NCBI GenBank assembly: GCA_902773285.1
Contig: CACYDS010000008.1
Span: 1-20,483, forward strand
Reading direction: 5' to 3'
Length of the DNA: 20,483 bases
Source: an uncultured Pseudomonadota bacterium
Lineage (GTDB): Bacteria; Pseudomonadota; Alphaproteobacteria; RUG11792
The notes under the pieces are model-generated. The model saw nothing but the letters and a program-made list of their open reading frames with translations. It made no database searches and was not told the DNA's origin. Shown here one piece after another: positions 1 through 6,723 of the stretch (the stretch's first letter is position 1; each line of letters starts with the position of its first letter). Position numbers and translations under genes: made by a program.

Positions 1-18
1 TATAGTATTAACTAATAG

Positions 19-27
19 CCCCCCCCC
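19..27. repeat. C9 homopolymer tract
   Basis: Nine consecutive C residues in otherwise AT-rich, apparently non-coding DNA. No open reading frame crosses it in the visible sequence, so there is no support for a contingency (phase-variable) gene. It could pair with the G6 arm of the hairpin at 219-266, but that is speculation. Positions 1-218 otherwise hold a pyrimidine-rich stretch at about 38-66 and no recognisable gene. Confidence 0.9.
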
Positions 28-218
28 GAATACATAACTTTTACTTATCATCTTCTTTTCCTTTCATATAAAAACCACTGGGAACAACCCCACCTAATAA
101 ATATACTAACATATTTTTGGGGAGTATGCAAATTTAGTTTGGTGATTAAATGATACTGTGCCTGTCATAGTCAGCGCCTGAATGGCTCTGAGCATATGCG
201 GACCTTGACCGGCTTTAA

Positions 219-266
219 GGGGGGCGCGAGGTGGTAAAGTTATGAGAATACCACATCGCGCCCCCC
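219..266. repeat. Strong GC-rich inverted repeat (hairpin)
   Basis: The left arm 219-229 (six G then CGCGA) is perfectly complementary to 256-266 (TCGCG then six C). After one G/A mismatch (230 and 255), GTGGTA at 231-236 pairs with TACCAC at 249-254, leaving a 12-nt loop. That is 17 pairs out of 18 and by far the most GC-rich element of the window. No clean T run follows on either strand, although the + strand continues ATAGTTATATTTTT, so it is at best an imperfect terminator for something upstream. It could also be part of an unrecognised structured RNA or a small palindromic element. The function is unknown. Confidence 0.85.
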
Positions 267-278
267 ATAGTTATATTT

Positions 279-309
279 TTGGACAATGGAGATAAATGTA
301 TCGTACAAT
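279..309 (+). promoter_or_regulatory. Candidate promoter of gapR
   Basis: TTGGAC at 279-284 and TACAAT at 304-309 resemble -35 and -10 hexamers, but the 19-nt spacing is longer than ideal. The site lies just after the GC-rich hairpin and 39 nt before the preferred gapR ATG. The same TACAAT hexamer occurs upstream of ffs and ntrY. Weak evidence. Confidence 0.3.
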
Positions 310-347
310 CTAATCGAATTGATTATTAGATGTGCAGTTTTTGCGTT

Positions 348-596
348 ATGAGTAACTTTGATAACATAACAGTTGCCGCCGGACTTATAAAACAAGTGGT
401 ATCTCAAATAGAAACACTAGAAGAACAAAAAGCTACCATTTTGTCTGATATACGTGATACTTATGCGGAAGCAAAAGCGCAAGGTCTAGATATAGCGACA
501 CTAAAGCAGTTGATAAAACTCCGCAAAAAGAAAAAAGAAGAGGTAGAAGAACAAGAAGAGCTCTTGGAAATATACCGTCGAGCTCTTGAACAATAA
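348..596 (+). CDS. gapR: GapR-family (DUF2312) nucleoid-associated DNA-binding protein
   Basis: GapR is a small alphaproteobacterial protein that binds AT-rich, overtwisted DNA ahead of replication and transcription forks and stimulates topoisomerases. The product is almost entirely alpha-helical and charged, with the family pattern of a first helix ending in ETLEEQK, then DIRDTYAEAKAQG, then IKLRKKKKEEVEEQE and a C-terminal IYRRAL. At 82 residues it matches the family length of 80-90. An in-frame ATG at 330 would add MCSFCV, which the family lacks. The second ATG at 348 is therefore chosen, although neither start has a clear Shine-Dalgarno sequence. The next gene begins 12 nt after the stop, suggesting co-transcription. 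The family assignment rests on the sequence pattern, and the role is inherited from the family. Confidence 0.85.
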   Translation: MSNFDNITVAAGLIKQVVSQIETLEEQKATILSDIRDTYAEAKAQGLDIATLKQLIKLRKKKKEEVEEQEELLEIYRRALEQ

Positions 597-608
597 CATT
601 GTATTGAA

Positions 609-1019
609 TTGAAGACTTTAGAATTACTTTTGTATGCAACCGTTTGTGTTTCCGGACTAATATTGACGTTGCAAGATTTAAAGTCACGAAGTGTGACTTT
701 TCTTCCTTTATTCAGTTTTCTTACCTCTAGCGTTCTTATTGGAATCATTAATACCAATTTTGCCTTTATCCCCATTATTGTGTTTACTCTCGTTGGTATA
801 ACTTTTTATCTATGGAAAAAAAGTCAAGCTTTTGGAATAGCCGACTATATCGTAGTTTGTGCCAATTCTTTTTTAATTAGTGATACCAAAAGTCCTTTTT
901 TTATAATTCTTTGTGGCATATTTGGAATATTGTTATCTATTATCTTACATAAAGATAAAATCCCATTTATTCCCGCAATATTAATTTCTACTCTAGTAGT
1001 CGTACTGATATTGCAGTAA
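609..1019 (+). CDS. Small integral membrane protein resembling prepilin peptidase (A24 family)
   Basis: A 136-residue, highly hydrophobic protein with five or six predicted membrane segments. Two features match the catalytic half of type IV prepilin peptidases: an Asp in QDLKSRSV after the first helix (family D-x-K/R-x-R), and FGIADYIV, which corresponds to the G-x-G-D motif with Ala at the second Gly. The N-terminal methylase/zinc half of full PilD is absent, as in short A24 proteins. The family would cleave leader peptides of pilin-like substrates at the inner membrane, but no pilus gene is in the window. The start is a TTG; no ATG is available at the proper place. The gene follows gapR by 12 nt and converges with smr, whose stop lies 4 nt away. 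Another multi-pass protein with chance motif matches cannot be excluded. Confidence 0.6.
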   Translation: MKTLELLLYATVCVSGLILTLQDLKSRSVTFLPLFSFLTSSVLIGIINTNFAFIPIIVFTLVGITFYLWKKSQAFGIADYIVVCANSFLISDTKSPFFIILCGIFGILLSIILHKDKIPFIPAILISTLVVVLILQ

Positions 1020-1023
1020 GCAG

Positions 1024-1488
1024 CTATTTACGCCTCAATCTAACCCCAAATGAACCACTTTCCCCCATAACATCCTTTATCCTAAAAAAACCGACAATAA
1101 ATTCCGGATGAGAACTTAGCCATAATTCTGTAGCAGATTTGACTATCCCTTGCCCCTTGCCAGTAATCACTAAAATATCATATACACTACTCAAAATACA
1201 TTTAGCACAAAACGTCGCCAGTGTTTCGTCAATTTGGCGAGTATATCCATGCAAATCAATGGTTCTTTTGGGGATAAATTTTTTAATTTCTGCTTTGGAT
1301 AAAAGCACTACATTAAGATGCTTCCTAGGCACTCGAGCATTTAAAACTGACATTACAGAATCGACTTTATGAACGGCTGCTCTCGCAAACGTTTTCGACA
1401 GTTCTGGGGCTAACAAATTAGAGTGGTCCAATTTCCTCACAGTCTTTCTAAATTCTTTCCAAAGACTGTAATCGCCATCAAATCTCAT
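1024..1488 (-). CDS. Smr-domain (putative endonuclease) protein
   Basis: The C-terminal half carries the Smr signature: DLHGYT, followed about 30 residues later by VITGKGQG, and a final GSFGVRLRRK, equivalent to the family's G-x-G-x-x-x-V-x-L-x-R ending. Stand-alone Smr proteins of this size are common in alphaproteobacteria. Smr domains are nucleases acting on DNA or RNA, some of them on stalled-ribosome mRNA, but the substrate of this subgroup is not established. A TTG at 1500 would give four extra residues, but the GGAG at 1496-1499 (minus strand) sits 7 nt before the ATG at 1488 and works as its ribosome binding site, so the ATG is chosen. The length is 154 residues. The gene starts only 14 nt downstream of the SRP RNA 3' end and has no visible promoter of its own. 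Confidence 0.85.
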   Translation of the reverse strand: MRFDGDYSLWKEFRKTVRKLDHSNLLAPELSKTFARAAVHKVDSVMSVLNARVPRKHLNVVLLSKAEIKKFIPKRTIDLHGYTRQIDETLATFCAKCILSSVYDILVITGKGQGIVKSATELWLSSHPEFIVGFFRIKDVMGESGSFGVRLRRK

Positions 1489-1502
1489 TTTGCACTCCAA
1501 AA

Positions 1503-1603
1503 GGCTGATTGCTATTGCAAAACCCGAAACCTAGCACTTATGGCTGCTACATCTCTGTCCTGACCAGGTTCATACAGCTTTCGCAAATGCAACACAACCA
1601 GCC
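1503..1603 (-). ncRNA. ffs: Signal recognition particle RNA (4.5S-like)
   Basis: The RNA of the signal recognition particle binds Ffh and directs nascent inner-membrane proteins to FtsY. On the minus strand, domain IV is clear at 1542-1565: GGTCAGG, stem ACA, tetraloop GAGA, stem TGT, then AGCAGCC, which is the conserved asymmetric/symmetric loop pair that Ffh recognises. The ends form a perfect nine-pair helix, GGCTGGTTG at 1603-1595 with CAATCAGCC at 1511-1503 (one G-U). A further GTTGCA/TGCAAT helix follows inside, and AACCT/AGGTT flanks domain IV. The size of about 101 nt fits the bacterial 4.5S class without an Alu domain. Four T residues follow. The GAGA loop is a GNRA variant of the common GGAA. 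The exact ends are inferred from the closing helix. Confidence 0.92.
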
Positions 1604-1610
1604 GTATTCA

Positions 1611-1616
1611 ATTGTA
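1611..1616 (-). promoter_or_regulatory. -10 element of the ffs promoter
   Basis: TACAAT on the minus strand ends 7 nt before the inferred 5' end of the SRP RNA, the ideal position for a -10 hexamer. The expected -35 region (around 1634-1640) has no good match to TTGACA. Supported by position more than by sequence. Confidence 0.45.
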
Positions 1617-1681
1617 GCATATGTTTGATTGCAAAAACTGAAAATATTTCAGACATTTTGCCGCTTGGAAGAGAAAAATAT

Positions 1682-1706
1682 ATTAAGAAAAATACAGTAT
1701 TTTCTT
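1682..1706 (-). terminator. Possible weak terminator/AT-rich hairpin after the murG-murC unit
   Basis: AAGAAAAATA and TATTTTCTT form an imperfect inverted repeat of about nine pairs around a 2-3 nt centre. It lies about 160 nt beyond the stop of the last protein gene of the minus-strand unit and upstream of the ffs promoter. The stem is only A-T rich, so its strength as a terminator is doubtful. The rest of 1617-1863 contains only another short repeat (CTGAAA/TTTCAG at 1638-1652) and no convincing gene. Confidence 0.25.
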
Positions 1707-1863
1707 CTCTCTGTGATGAAGCAGGACAAGAACAACAATATTGTCGTTTTTTGAATTCAAATTTCAATGAAACTATATGAATATGCCAGAAAAAGGTGCA
1801 ATCTACCAAAGCGAAAATGAATTGCTATACGCATATACAATCAAGAAAATTGTGATTTCAATG

Positions 1864-2136
1864 CTACTTGGTAGCAAGATACTGTTCTTGATACTGTTGC
1901 GCTTTCATTACCGCATCCGGCGTCGGCATGCGGACTTTATTCATCATTGTGACTTTTTTATTTTGTGCTACTTGTCCTAATATCGGTACGATCATTCCTA
2001 ATGGCTTACGCTGAGGCTTTTTTTGAGGTGTCTCTTTCGTCTTTTGTTCAAATGTCAAATATCCCACAAATGATCCAGAAATAAAAAACAGCAAACTGCA
2101 ACCAACCAAACCAAAAACCAAAATCCATTTTTTCAT
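1864..2136 (-). CDS. Small membrane-anchored protein of unknown function
   Basis: Not recognised. The 90-residue product begins with Lys-Lys and a hydrophobic segment at about residues 4-28, followed by a Lys/Gln/Pro-rich linker (QKTKETPQKKPQRKP) and a basic, Met- and Gln-rich C-terminal part. A lipobox-like LVGC at residues 10-13 is followed by more hydrophobic residues, so a simple membrane anchor is more likely than a lipoprotein. Translation is well supported: GAGGA lies 7 nt before the ATG and overlaps the murC stop codon, implying co-translation with murC. It occupies the place where murB, ddl or ftsQ often follow murC in division clusters, but shows no similarity to them that I can see. 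A role in the envelope is a guess from context. Confidence 0.7.
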   Translation of the reverse strand: MKKWILVFGLVGCSLLFFISGSFVGYLTFEQKTKETPQKKPQRKPLGMIVPILGQVAQNKKVTMMNKVRMPTPDAVMKAQQYQEQYLATK

Positions 2137-2145
2137 ATCAGTTCC

Positions 2146-3534
2146 TCATATATGGGCGCCAATGTTCCTAACAATTTCATGCGCCCATTTTGATATACTT
2201 CCTGCACCTGAAAACAGAATTATGTCGTTCGGTGAAAGTGAGATATTTTGCAATATATCTTGGATTTCCTGCTGATCTTGTGCAAACAAAACATCCTTAC
2301 CCTGCGATTTTAGGTTTTTATACAAATCATCGGCAGTAATCGGAGCGGTTTCTATATCATCGGCTTTATATACCGAAGTTATCACTATCTTATCTGCTAA
2401 ATCAAAGCAGCGACAGAATTCATCGAATAAAGTATTCAGACGGGTAAATCTATGAGGTTGATGTATTATAACAACCTTCCCATTAACCTTCTGCTTAGCC
2501 GAATTTAATAGTGATTTTATTTCAGTTGGATGGTGTGCATAATCATCAATTACCAATGTATCACCAATCGTACCAACTTTCGTAAAACGACGATTAACGC
2601 CAGTAAATGAAGATAATGTAGCTTTAACTATCTCTATGTCAATTTCAAGTTCATTTGCCATAGCAATAGCTGATAGCGCATTTTTGATATTATGATCCCC
2701 TAAAAGTGATACCGATACATCTTTAATAACTTTGCCATTATGGTTTACATCAAATGTTGCTCCATTATCAGTTTTTCTGATATTTTCGGCTCTAAACATC
2801 GAATTTCGTTCTATCGAATAAGTAACAATCTTGCGATCATTCATATCATTTACAATGTCAGCAATGTTTGGATCATCTATACAGACAATTCCGGCTCCAT
2901 AAAAAGGTAGATTGTTCAGAAAAGTCTTAAAGGCATTTTTCAAATTTTCAAAATTACCGTAATGGGGTATGTGTTCTTTGTCAATATTGGTTATTATTCC
3001 AATCGTCGGAAAAAATTGGGTAAAACTGCCATCAGATTCATCAGATTCAATAACAACCCAATCCCCACTTCCTAATTTCGCATTAGTATTATACGAATGA
3101 ATTATCCCGCCGTTTACGACAGTTGGATGAAATGCTGCCATTTCCAAAATCGATGCACAAAGCGAAGTTACAGTGGTTTTTCCATGTGAACCAGACACTA
3201 CAACAGATTTTTTAAATCTGACTATTTGCGATAACATTTCTGCTCTCTTAAAACATGGAATTTTTAATTCTCTGGCTCTCAGCAATTCCGGATTATTTTG
3301 TTTAATCGCAGAGGAATAAACAATTACGTTTGCATTACTAACATTTTCAGCACTATGTCCAATAAATGCCCTTATTCCAAGACGTTCCAATCTATCGATA
3401 TTTTGTGAACGAACTTTGTCGCTGCCCTGCACAGCGTAACCAAGCGAGTGCATAATCTCAGCAATCCCGCTCATTCCGATACCGCCAATTCCGATAAAGT
3501 GTATTACCTCTCTGCCATTACTAATTGCGAACAT
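2146..3534 (-). CDS. murC: UDP-N-acetylmuramate--L-alanine ligase
   Basis: MurC adds L-Ala to UDP-MurNAc with ATP, the first amino acid step of peptidoglycan precursor synthesis in the cytoplasm. The N-terminal nucleotide-sugar domain shows GIGGIGMSG at residues 15-23. The Mur-ligase P-loop GSHGKTT is at 115-121. The central domain contains ESDESDGSF and TNIDKEH, and the C-terminal domain contains DDYAHHPTEI and HQPHRFTR. At 462 residues it is full length. The ATG at 3534 is preceded by GAGGGG at good spacing. It lies 24 nt downstream of murG, the conserved murG-murC order of division/cell-wall clusters, although murB and ddl do not follow here. No anomalies are seen. Confidence 0.97.
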   Translation of the reverse strand: MFAISNGREVIHFIGIGGIGMSGIAEIMHSLGYAVQGSDKVRSQNIDRLERLGIRAFIGHSAENVSNANVIVYSSAIKQNNPELLRARELKIPCFKRAEMLSQIVRFKKSVVVSGSHGKTTVTSLCASILEMAAFHPTVVNGGIIHSYNTNAKLGSGDWVVIESDESDGSFTQFFPTIGIITNIDKEHIPHYGNFENLKNAFKTFLNNLPFYGAGIVCIDDPNIADIVNDMNDRKIVTYSIERNSMFRAENIRKTDNGATFDVNHNGKVIKDVSVSLLGDHNIKNALSAIAMANELEIDIEIVKATLSSFTGVNRRFTKVGTIGDTLVIDDYAHHPTEIKSLLNSAKQKVNGKVVIIHQPHRFTRLNTLFDEFCRCFDLADKIVITSVYKADDIETAPITADDLYKNLKSQGKDVLFAQDQQEIQDILQNISLSPNDIILFSGAGSISKWAHEIVRNIGAHI

Positions 3535-3558
3535 AACTTCCCCTCTAATCTAATGTGT

Positions 3559-4596
3559 TCATTGTAACGTTTCTTCAATATAGTCCGCAAACTTTTTAAC
3601 TGGCTCACGAATCCTTAATAATTTTAGATTTTTCGATATTTGCGGCATTTTTTCGTTTATGTCTATTAAAGTTTTGACCAACTTACTCTTGGTTAATTCT
3701 TTTTCCCGAATAACCACGCATGCTCTATGATTTTTCAAAAACTTGGCATTCTCAAGCTGATCACCATTTATCGAGTTTTCGTACGGTATTAAAATCGCTG
3801 GTTTCTGAAAACCTATAATTTCGAAAATGCTAGATGCTCCCGATCTTGAAATAACCAAGTCTGATCGCTGATATATTTCTCCAATATTTTTAAAAAACTC
3901 CCGCACTACGCAGTCAATCCCAGCAATAGAATACGCCTGATTTATTTTTTCAATATCATTTTTTCGTCCCTGATGAAAAACTTTTATATCCTTAGTCTTT
4001 GCAAGTTCACATATAGCATCGACGATGACTTCCGAAAATACCTTTGCGCCTTGACTCCCACCAAAAATCAGGATCGTAAATACTTGTTTGCTCGGCTTTT
4101 TGATACCGTCATATAGTGATTCAAACCGCGTTGGATTACCGACGCATTTTGACTTTACAGTAAATATCAGCCTATTTGTTTTGGGGAAAGATGTAGCAAT
4201 TATTGTAGCTTTTCGAGATAAAAGCGCATTTGCCTTACCAATGACAGCATTTTGCTCATGTATCGCTGTTTTTGTGCCAAGAATTTGCGCTATCAATACA
4301 AAAGGCACTGATGGATACCCGCCAAACCCAATCACCATTTTTGGTTTCAACAAAACAAACTTAAGGAAATATTTGAGAATATTACGGATAAGGCTGAAGT
4401 ATAATCTTAAACGAGATGATGTTGAAATATTCTGAATTATGGCACCGTTTGCGTATTTGCCCAGGTATTTTACACCACGTTTATCAGTGGCAAATACAAT
4501 TTTGTACCCACGTTCGCTTAGTTCATCTGCCAAGCAAACAGCTGGAAACACATGTCCTCCAGTGCCTCCAGAGGCTATCAATATCAAATTATTCAA
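3559..4596 (-). CDS. murG: UDP-N-acetylglucosamine--lipid I GlcNAc transferase
   Basis: MurG transfers GlcNAc to lipid I at the inner face of the cytoplasmic membrane, giving lipid II. It is a GT-B fold enzyme (GT28). Visible motifs are GGTGGH at residues 10-15 in the acceptor-binding N-terminal domain, GFGGYPSVP, HEQNAVIGKAN, and in the UDP-GlcNAc domain FGGSQGAK (about 178-185) and SRSGASSIFEI followed by NGDQLENA. The last replaces the common DNHQ and resembles the DQDQ form of alphaproteobacteria. The length of 345 residues is typical or slightly short. The start is a TTG; GGAAG lies about 7 nt upstream and no ATG is available before the first motif. It heads the visible minus-strand unit, with murC following. 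Confidence 0.96.
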   Translation of the reverse strand: MNNLILIASGGTGGHVFPAVCLADELSERGYKIVFATDKRGVKYLGKYANGAIIQNISTSSRLRLYFSLIRNILKYFLKFVLLKPKMVIGFGGYPSVPFVLIAQILGTKTAIHEQNAVIGKANALLSRKATIIATSFPKTNRLIFTVKSKCVGNPTRFESLYDGIKKPSKQVFTILIFGGSQGAKVFSEVIVDAICELAKTKDIKVFHQGRKNDIEKINQAYSIAGIDCVVREFFKNIGEIYQRSDLVISRSGASSIFEIIGFQKPAILIPYENSINGDQLENAKFLKNHRACVVIREKELTKSKLVKTLIDINEKMPQISKNLKLLRIREPVKKFADYIEETLQ

Positions 4597-4620
4597 TCGC
4601 AGCTTCCAGCGAATAAAAAC

Positions 4621-4629
4621 TTATCCACA
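4621..4629 (+). promoter_or_regulatory. Perfect DnaA-box match
   Basis: TTATCCACA equals the strongest DnaA box consensus. It lies in the 220-bp divergent region between murG and the chaperone operon, 25 nt upstream of the murG start. A one-mismatch partner (TTTAGCACA at 4631-4639) follows, and a stretch rich in A and T lies at about 4714-4736. Only one perfect box is present, so replication origin function is not supported. DnaA-controlled transcription or a chance match are alternatives. Confidence 0.45.
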
Positions 4630-4737
4630 GTTTAGCACACAGATGCACATAATCTGCAAACTATTCCCTCTGGCCAAGTTCAAACAGATGTGAGACACAC
4701 GGAGTCTACTGAACTATATATCTTATATAAACTTTAG

Positions 4738-4766
4738 TTGACTGGTGGTGTTTTTTGGGGTATGAT
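4738..4766 (+). promoter_or_regulatory. Near-consensus sigma70 promoter of the chaperone-accBC-pgeF operon
   Basis: TTGACT at 4738-4743, a 17-nt spacer and TATGAT at 4761-4766 match the -35/-10 consensus at 5 of 6 positions each. Initiation would fall near 4773, leaving an untranslated leader of about 44 nt before the ATG at 4817. Confidence 0.75.
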
Positions 4767-4816
4767 GTACTTATATTGGTATATTTCTTTGAAAGAGTGT
4801 CAGAGGCTTATAGATT

Positions 4817-6718
4817 ATGAATAAGAGTACAAAGTTGTTTTTGTTTTCAGCGTTTATCGCTGTTGCTGGAATCGCCACTTACAAATTTATGGGAGATACG
4901 AACGCCGAAAATTCCAACCAGGCAGAGAAAAAATCTAGCGAGAATTTCCAAGAGAAGGAGCTTACTAATGCAGCAGAGAAGGTAGTGCCTTCAGATAAAT
5001 TGAATTCTCAAACAGCGCAAGAATCTAAGAAAAAAGGCAAGACTGTTGTTTTGTTTAAGGATGGTACGACGATAACCGATCAGGAAATTAAGAAAGAAAT
5101 AGATGATATTCCTGAGCAACTTTCCGTTAAAATGTCTTTGGCTGAAATTAGGTCTTTTTTGGCTTGGAAAAATGCTTATAAAAAAGTTATGACTGAAGCA
5201 GCATTGCGTTCTGGAGTTATCAAATCGAAGGAAGTGCAGGATCTCATTGAGAAGAGAAAAAAAACAGTAGCTGGCTTTATGCTTCTTGATGACAAAGCAA
5301 AGGAGTTAATGACATTTGATGCTTTGAAAGCAAATTATGATAAAGTTTGGAACAAAAATTTTAAAGGCACTAAAGAATTTTCGCTTATTGCAATCACTAC
5401 AAGCGATAAAAGCTTAGCTGACACCATAAAGAATAATACCAAAGATGAGGAAAGTTTAAGAAAACTCCTTGAGACTAATGCAACGAAATTAAAGCGCATG
5501 GATTTGGATTCTCGTCCTCAAGGCATGTTCCCTCCAGAGATTACTAGTGCTGTTTTAAAACAGGGCGCGAAGACAATAGTAGGTCCTTTTGAGTTAAAAG
5601 GTTCCTTTATGCTGTTCTATGTAAAAGCAGTGACTGATGCTAAAAAGAGAGAATTTACCGAAGAATTTGCGGAAGAGTATAAAAAGTCCGCAGCGCGTGA
5701 TTTTATCAAAGAATATACGCAGGGATTACACAAGAAGTATGGTGTAAAAATCATGGATGTGAATGGCAAGGTCGTTGATTCATTCACTATCGTTGATGAT
5801 AAGGCTACCGATAAGGACAAAGAGAAAAATTTGGTAAACATGACTAAGTTACAAGATAATTCAACTTTGGCGACATACGACACGGGAAAAATCACCGTTA
5901 AAGATTTAAAAGAATTTTATAAAGTAGATACACTTTTGGATCAAACTTTCATCTCTATGGCAAAACAATTCAACATAAGTGTTGATAAGGTCATAGTGTA
6001 TGCGACGAAACTTGTGATGGATGATCTACTATTATCGAAAGAAGTTGAGGCAACTGGCTATAACAAGGAACAGAAAGTTATCGATAAAATGAACGAGGTC
6101 GGCAACATGGAAGCGCAGCACGCTTATTTCAAGGAACGCGTAAAAGTGAAAAACGAAGATATCAAGCGAGCTTATGACAAATTCATGAAATCAATACCAG
6201 AGGAGGATAAAAATGACAATGAAATATCTGTGAAATTGGCATTTTATGAAACTCGTGAGGACGCTGTCGCAGCACTAAAGTCAATAAACTCAGGTGAAGA
6301 AAAATTTGGTGCACTGTACAAGGAAAAATCAGCTAAAAAAGAGGCGATTGATTTGGGGTATGTTAAAAAACGCGGAACATCGCCTAATTTGTGGACCCTA
6401 CTCAAAACTGGCGCTTCTGGAGCCTGTATAAAGCAGATAGTAGAAATGGATGGGGCCCAATTTGGTATAAGTGGTAAGAATTACGTCCTGATATATATAG
6501 CCGATAGACGTCCTGTTCAACTTCCATCTTTGTCAAATGAAGCAGAGAAACCATACTTTCAGAGATTAGCTGAGAGGGAAAAGGCTGTAGATTTGGCTCG
6601 TACTATTTTGGTCAACGGAATCAAATCGATCGAAAACAAAAAGATTGAAGATTTGGTTAAGCAGAACCCAGAGTATGTAAACAGAATGATTTCAGTGCTT
6701 CTTGGATATGCTGGGTAA
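4817..6718 (+). CDS. Periplasmic SurA/PpiC-like folding factor with two parvulin-like modules
   Basis: Residues 5-26 form an N-terminal membrane anchor or uncleaved signal, so the rest should lie in the periplasm. Two similar modules follow. In the first, a SurA-N-like helical part (about 70-185, beginning with KDGTTITDQEI) precedes a parvulin-like region (about 187-275). In the second, helical residues 345-465 (beginning with YDTGKITVKDL) precede a parvulin-like region at about 469-568 that keeps IDLGYVKKRG, comparable to the G-D-L-G-x-x-x-x-G of PpiC domains. Catalytic parvulin residues are not evident, so a chaperone role is likelier than isomerase activity. At 633 residues it has the size of PpiD/SurA proteins, which assist outer-membrane protein folding. 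AGAGG is 10 nt before the ATG. It is the first gene of an operon, and the next gene starts 5 nt after its stop. Confidence 0.75.
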   Translation: MNKSTKLFLFSAFIAVAGIATYKFMGDTNAENSNQAEKKSSENFQEKELTNAAEKVVPSDKLNSQTAQESKKKGKTVVLFKDGTTITDQEIKKEIDDIPEQLSVKMSLAEIRSFLAWKNAYKKVMTEAALRSGVIKSKEVQDLIEKRKKTVAGFMLLDDKAKELMTFDALKANYDKVWNKNFKGTKEFSLIAITTSDKSLADTIKNNTKDEESLRKLLETNATKLKRMDLDSRPQGMFPPEITSAVLKQGAKTIVGPFELKGSFMLFYVKAVTDAKKREFTEEFAEEYKKSAARDFIKEYTQGLHKKYGVKIMDVNGKVVDSFTIVDDKATDKDKEKNLVNMTKLQDNSTLATYDTGKITVKDLKEFYKVDTLLDQTFISMAKQFNISVDKVIVYATKLVMDDLLLSKEVEATGYNKEQKVIDKMNEVGNMEAQHAYFKERVKVKNEDIKRAYDKFMKSIPEEDKNDNEISVKLAFYETREDAVAALKSINSGEEKFGALYKEKSAKKEAIDLGYVKKRGTSPNLWTLLKTGASGACIKQIVEMDGAQFGISGKNYVLIYIADRRPVQLPSLSNEAEKPYFQRLAEREKAVDLARTILVNGIKSIENKKIEDLVKQNPEYVNRMISVLLGYAG

Positions 6719-6723
6719 TCTTC

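Noticed and set aside
19..27. C9 tract as a phase-variation switch
   Set aside because: No reading frame crosses or follows it closely enough to be switched.
219..266. The hairpin as a standard rho-independent terminator
   Set aside because: Neither strand has an immediate run of T after the stem, so it is listed as a hairpin of unknown role.
1570..1809. 79-codon frame on the minus strand, overlapping ffs
   Set aside because: It runs through the 5' part of the SRP RNA gene and its promoter, has no ribosome binding site and no recognisable protein pattern.
1777..1980. 67-codon frame on the plus strand
   Set aside because: It lies mostly opposite the well-supported 90-residue gene at 1864-2136, so it is a shadow.
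4597..4816. A replication origin at the DnaA box
   Set aside because: Only one perfect box is present and the neighbours are not the genes usually found at alphaproteobacterial origins.
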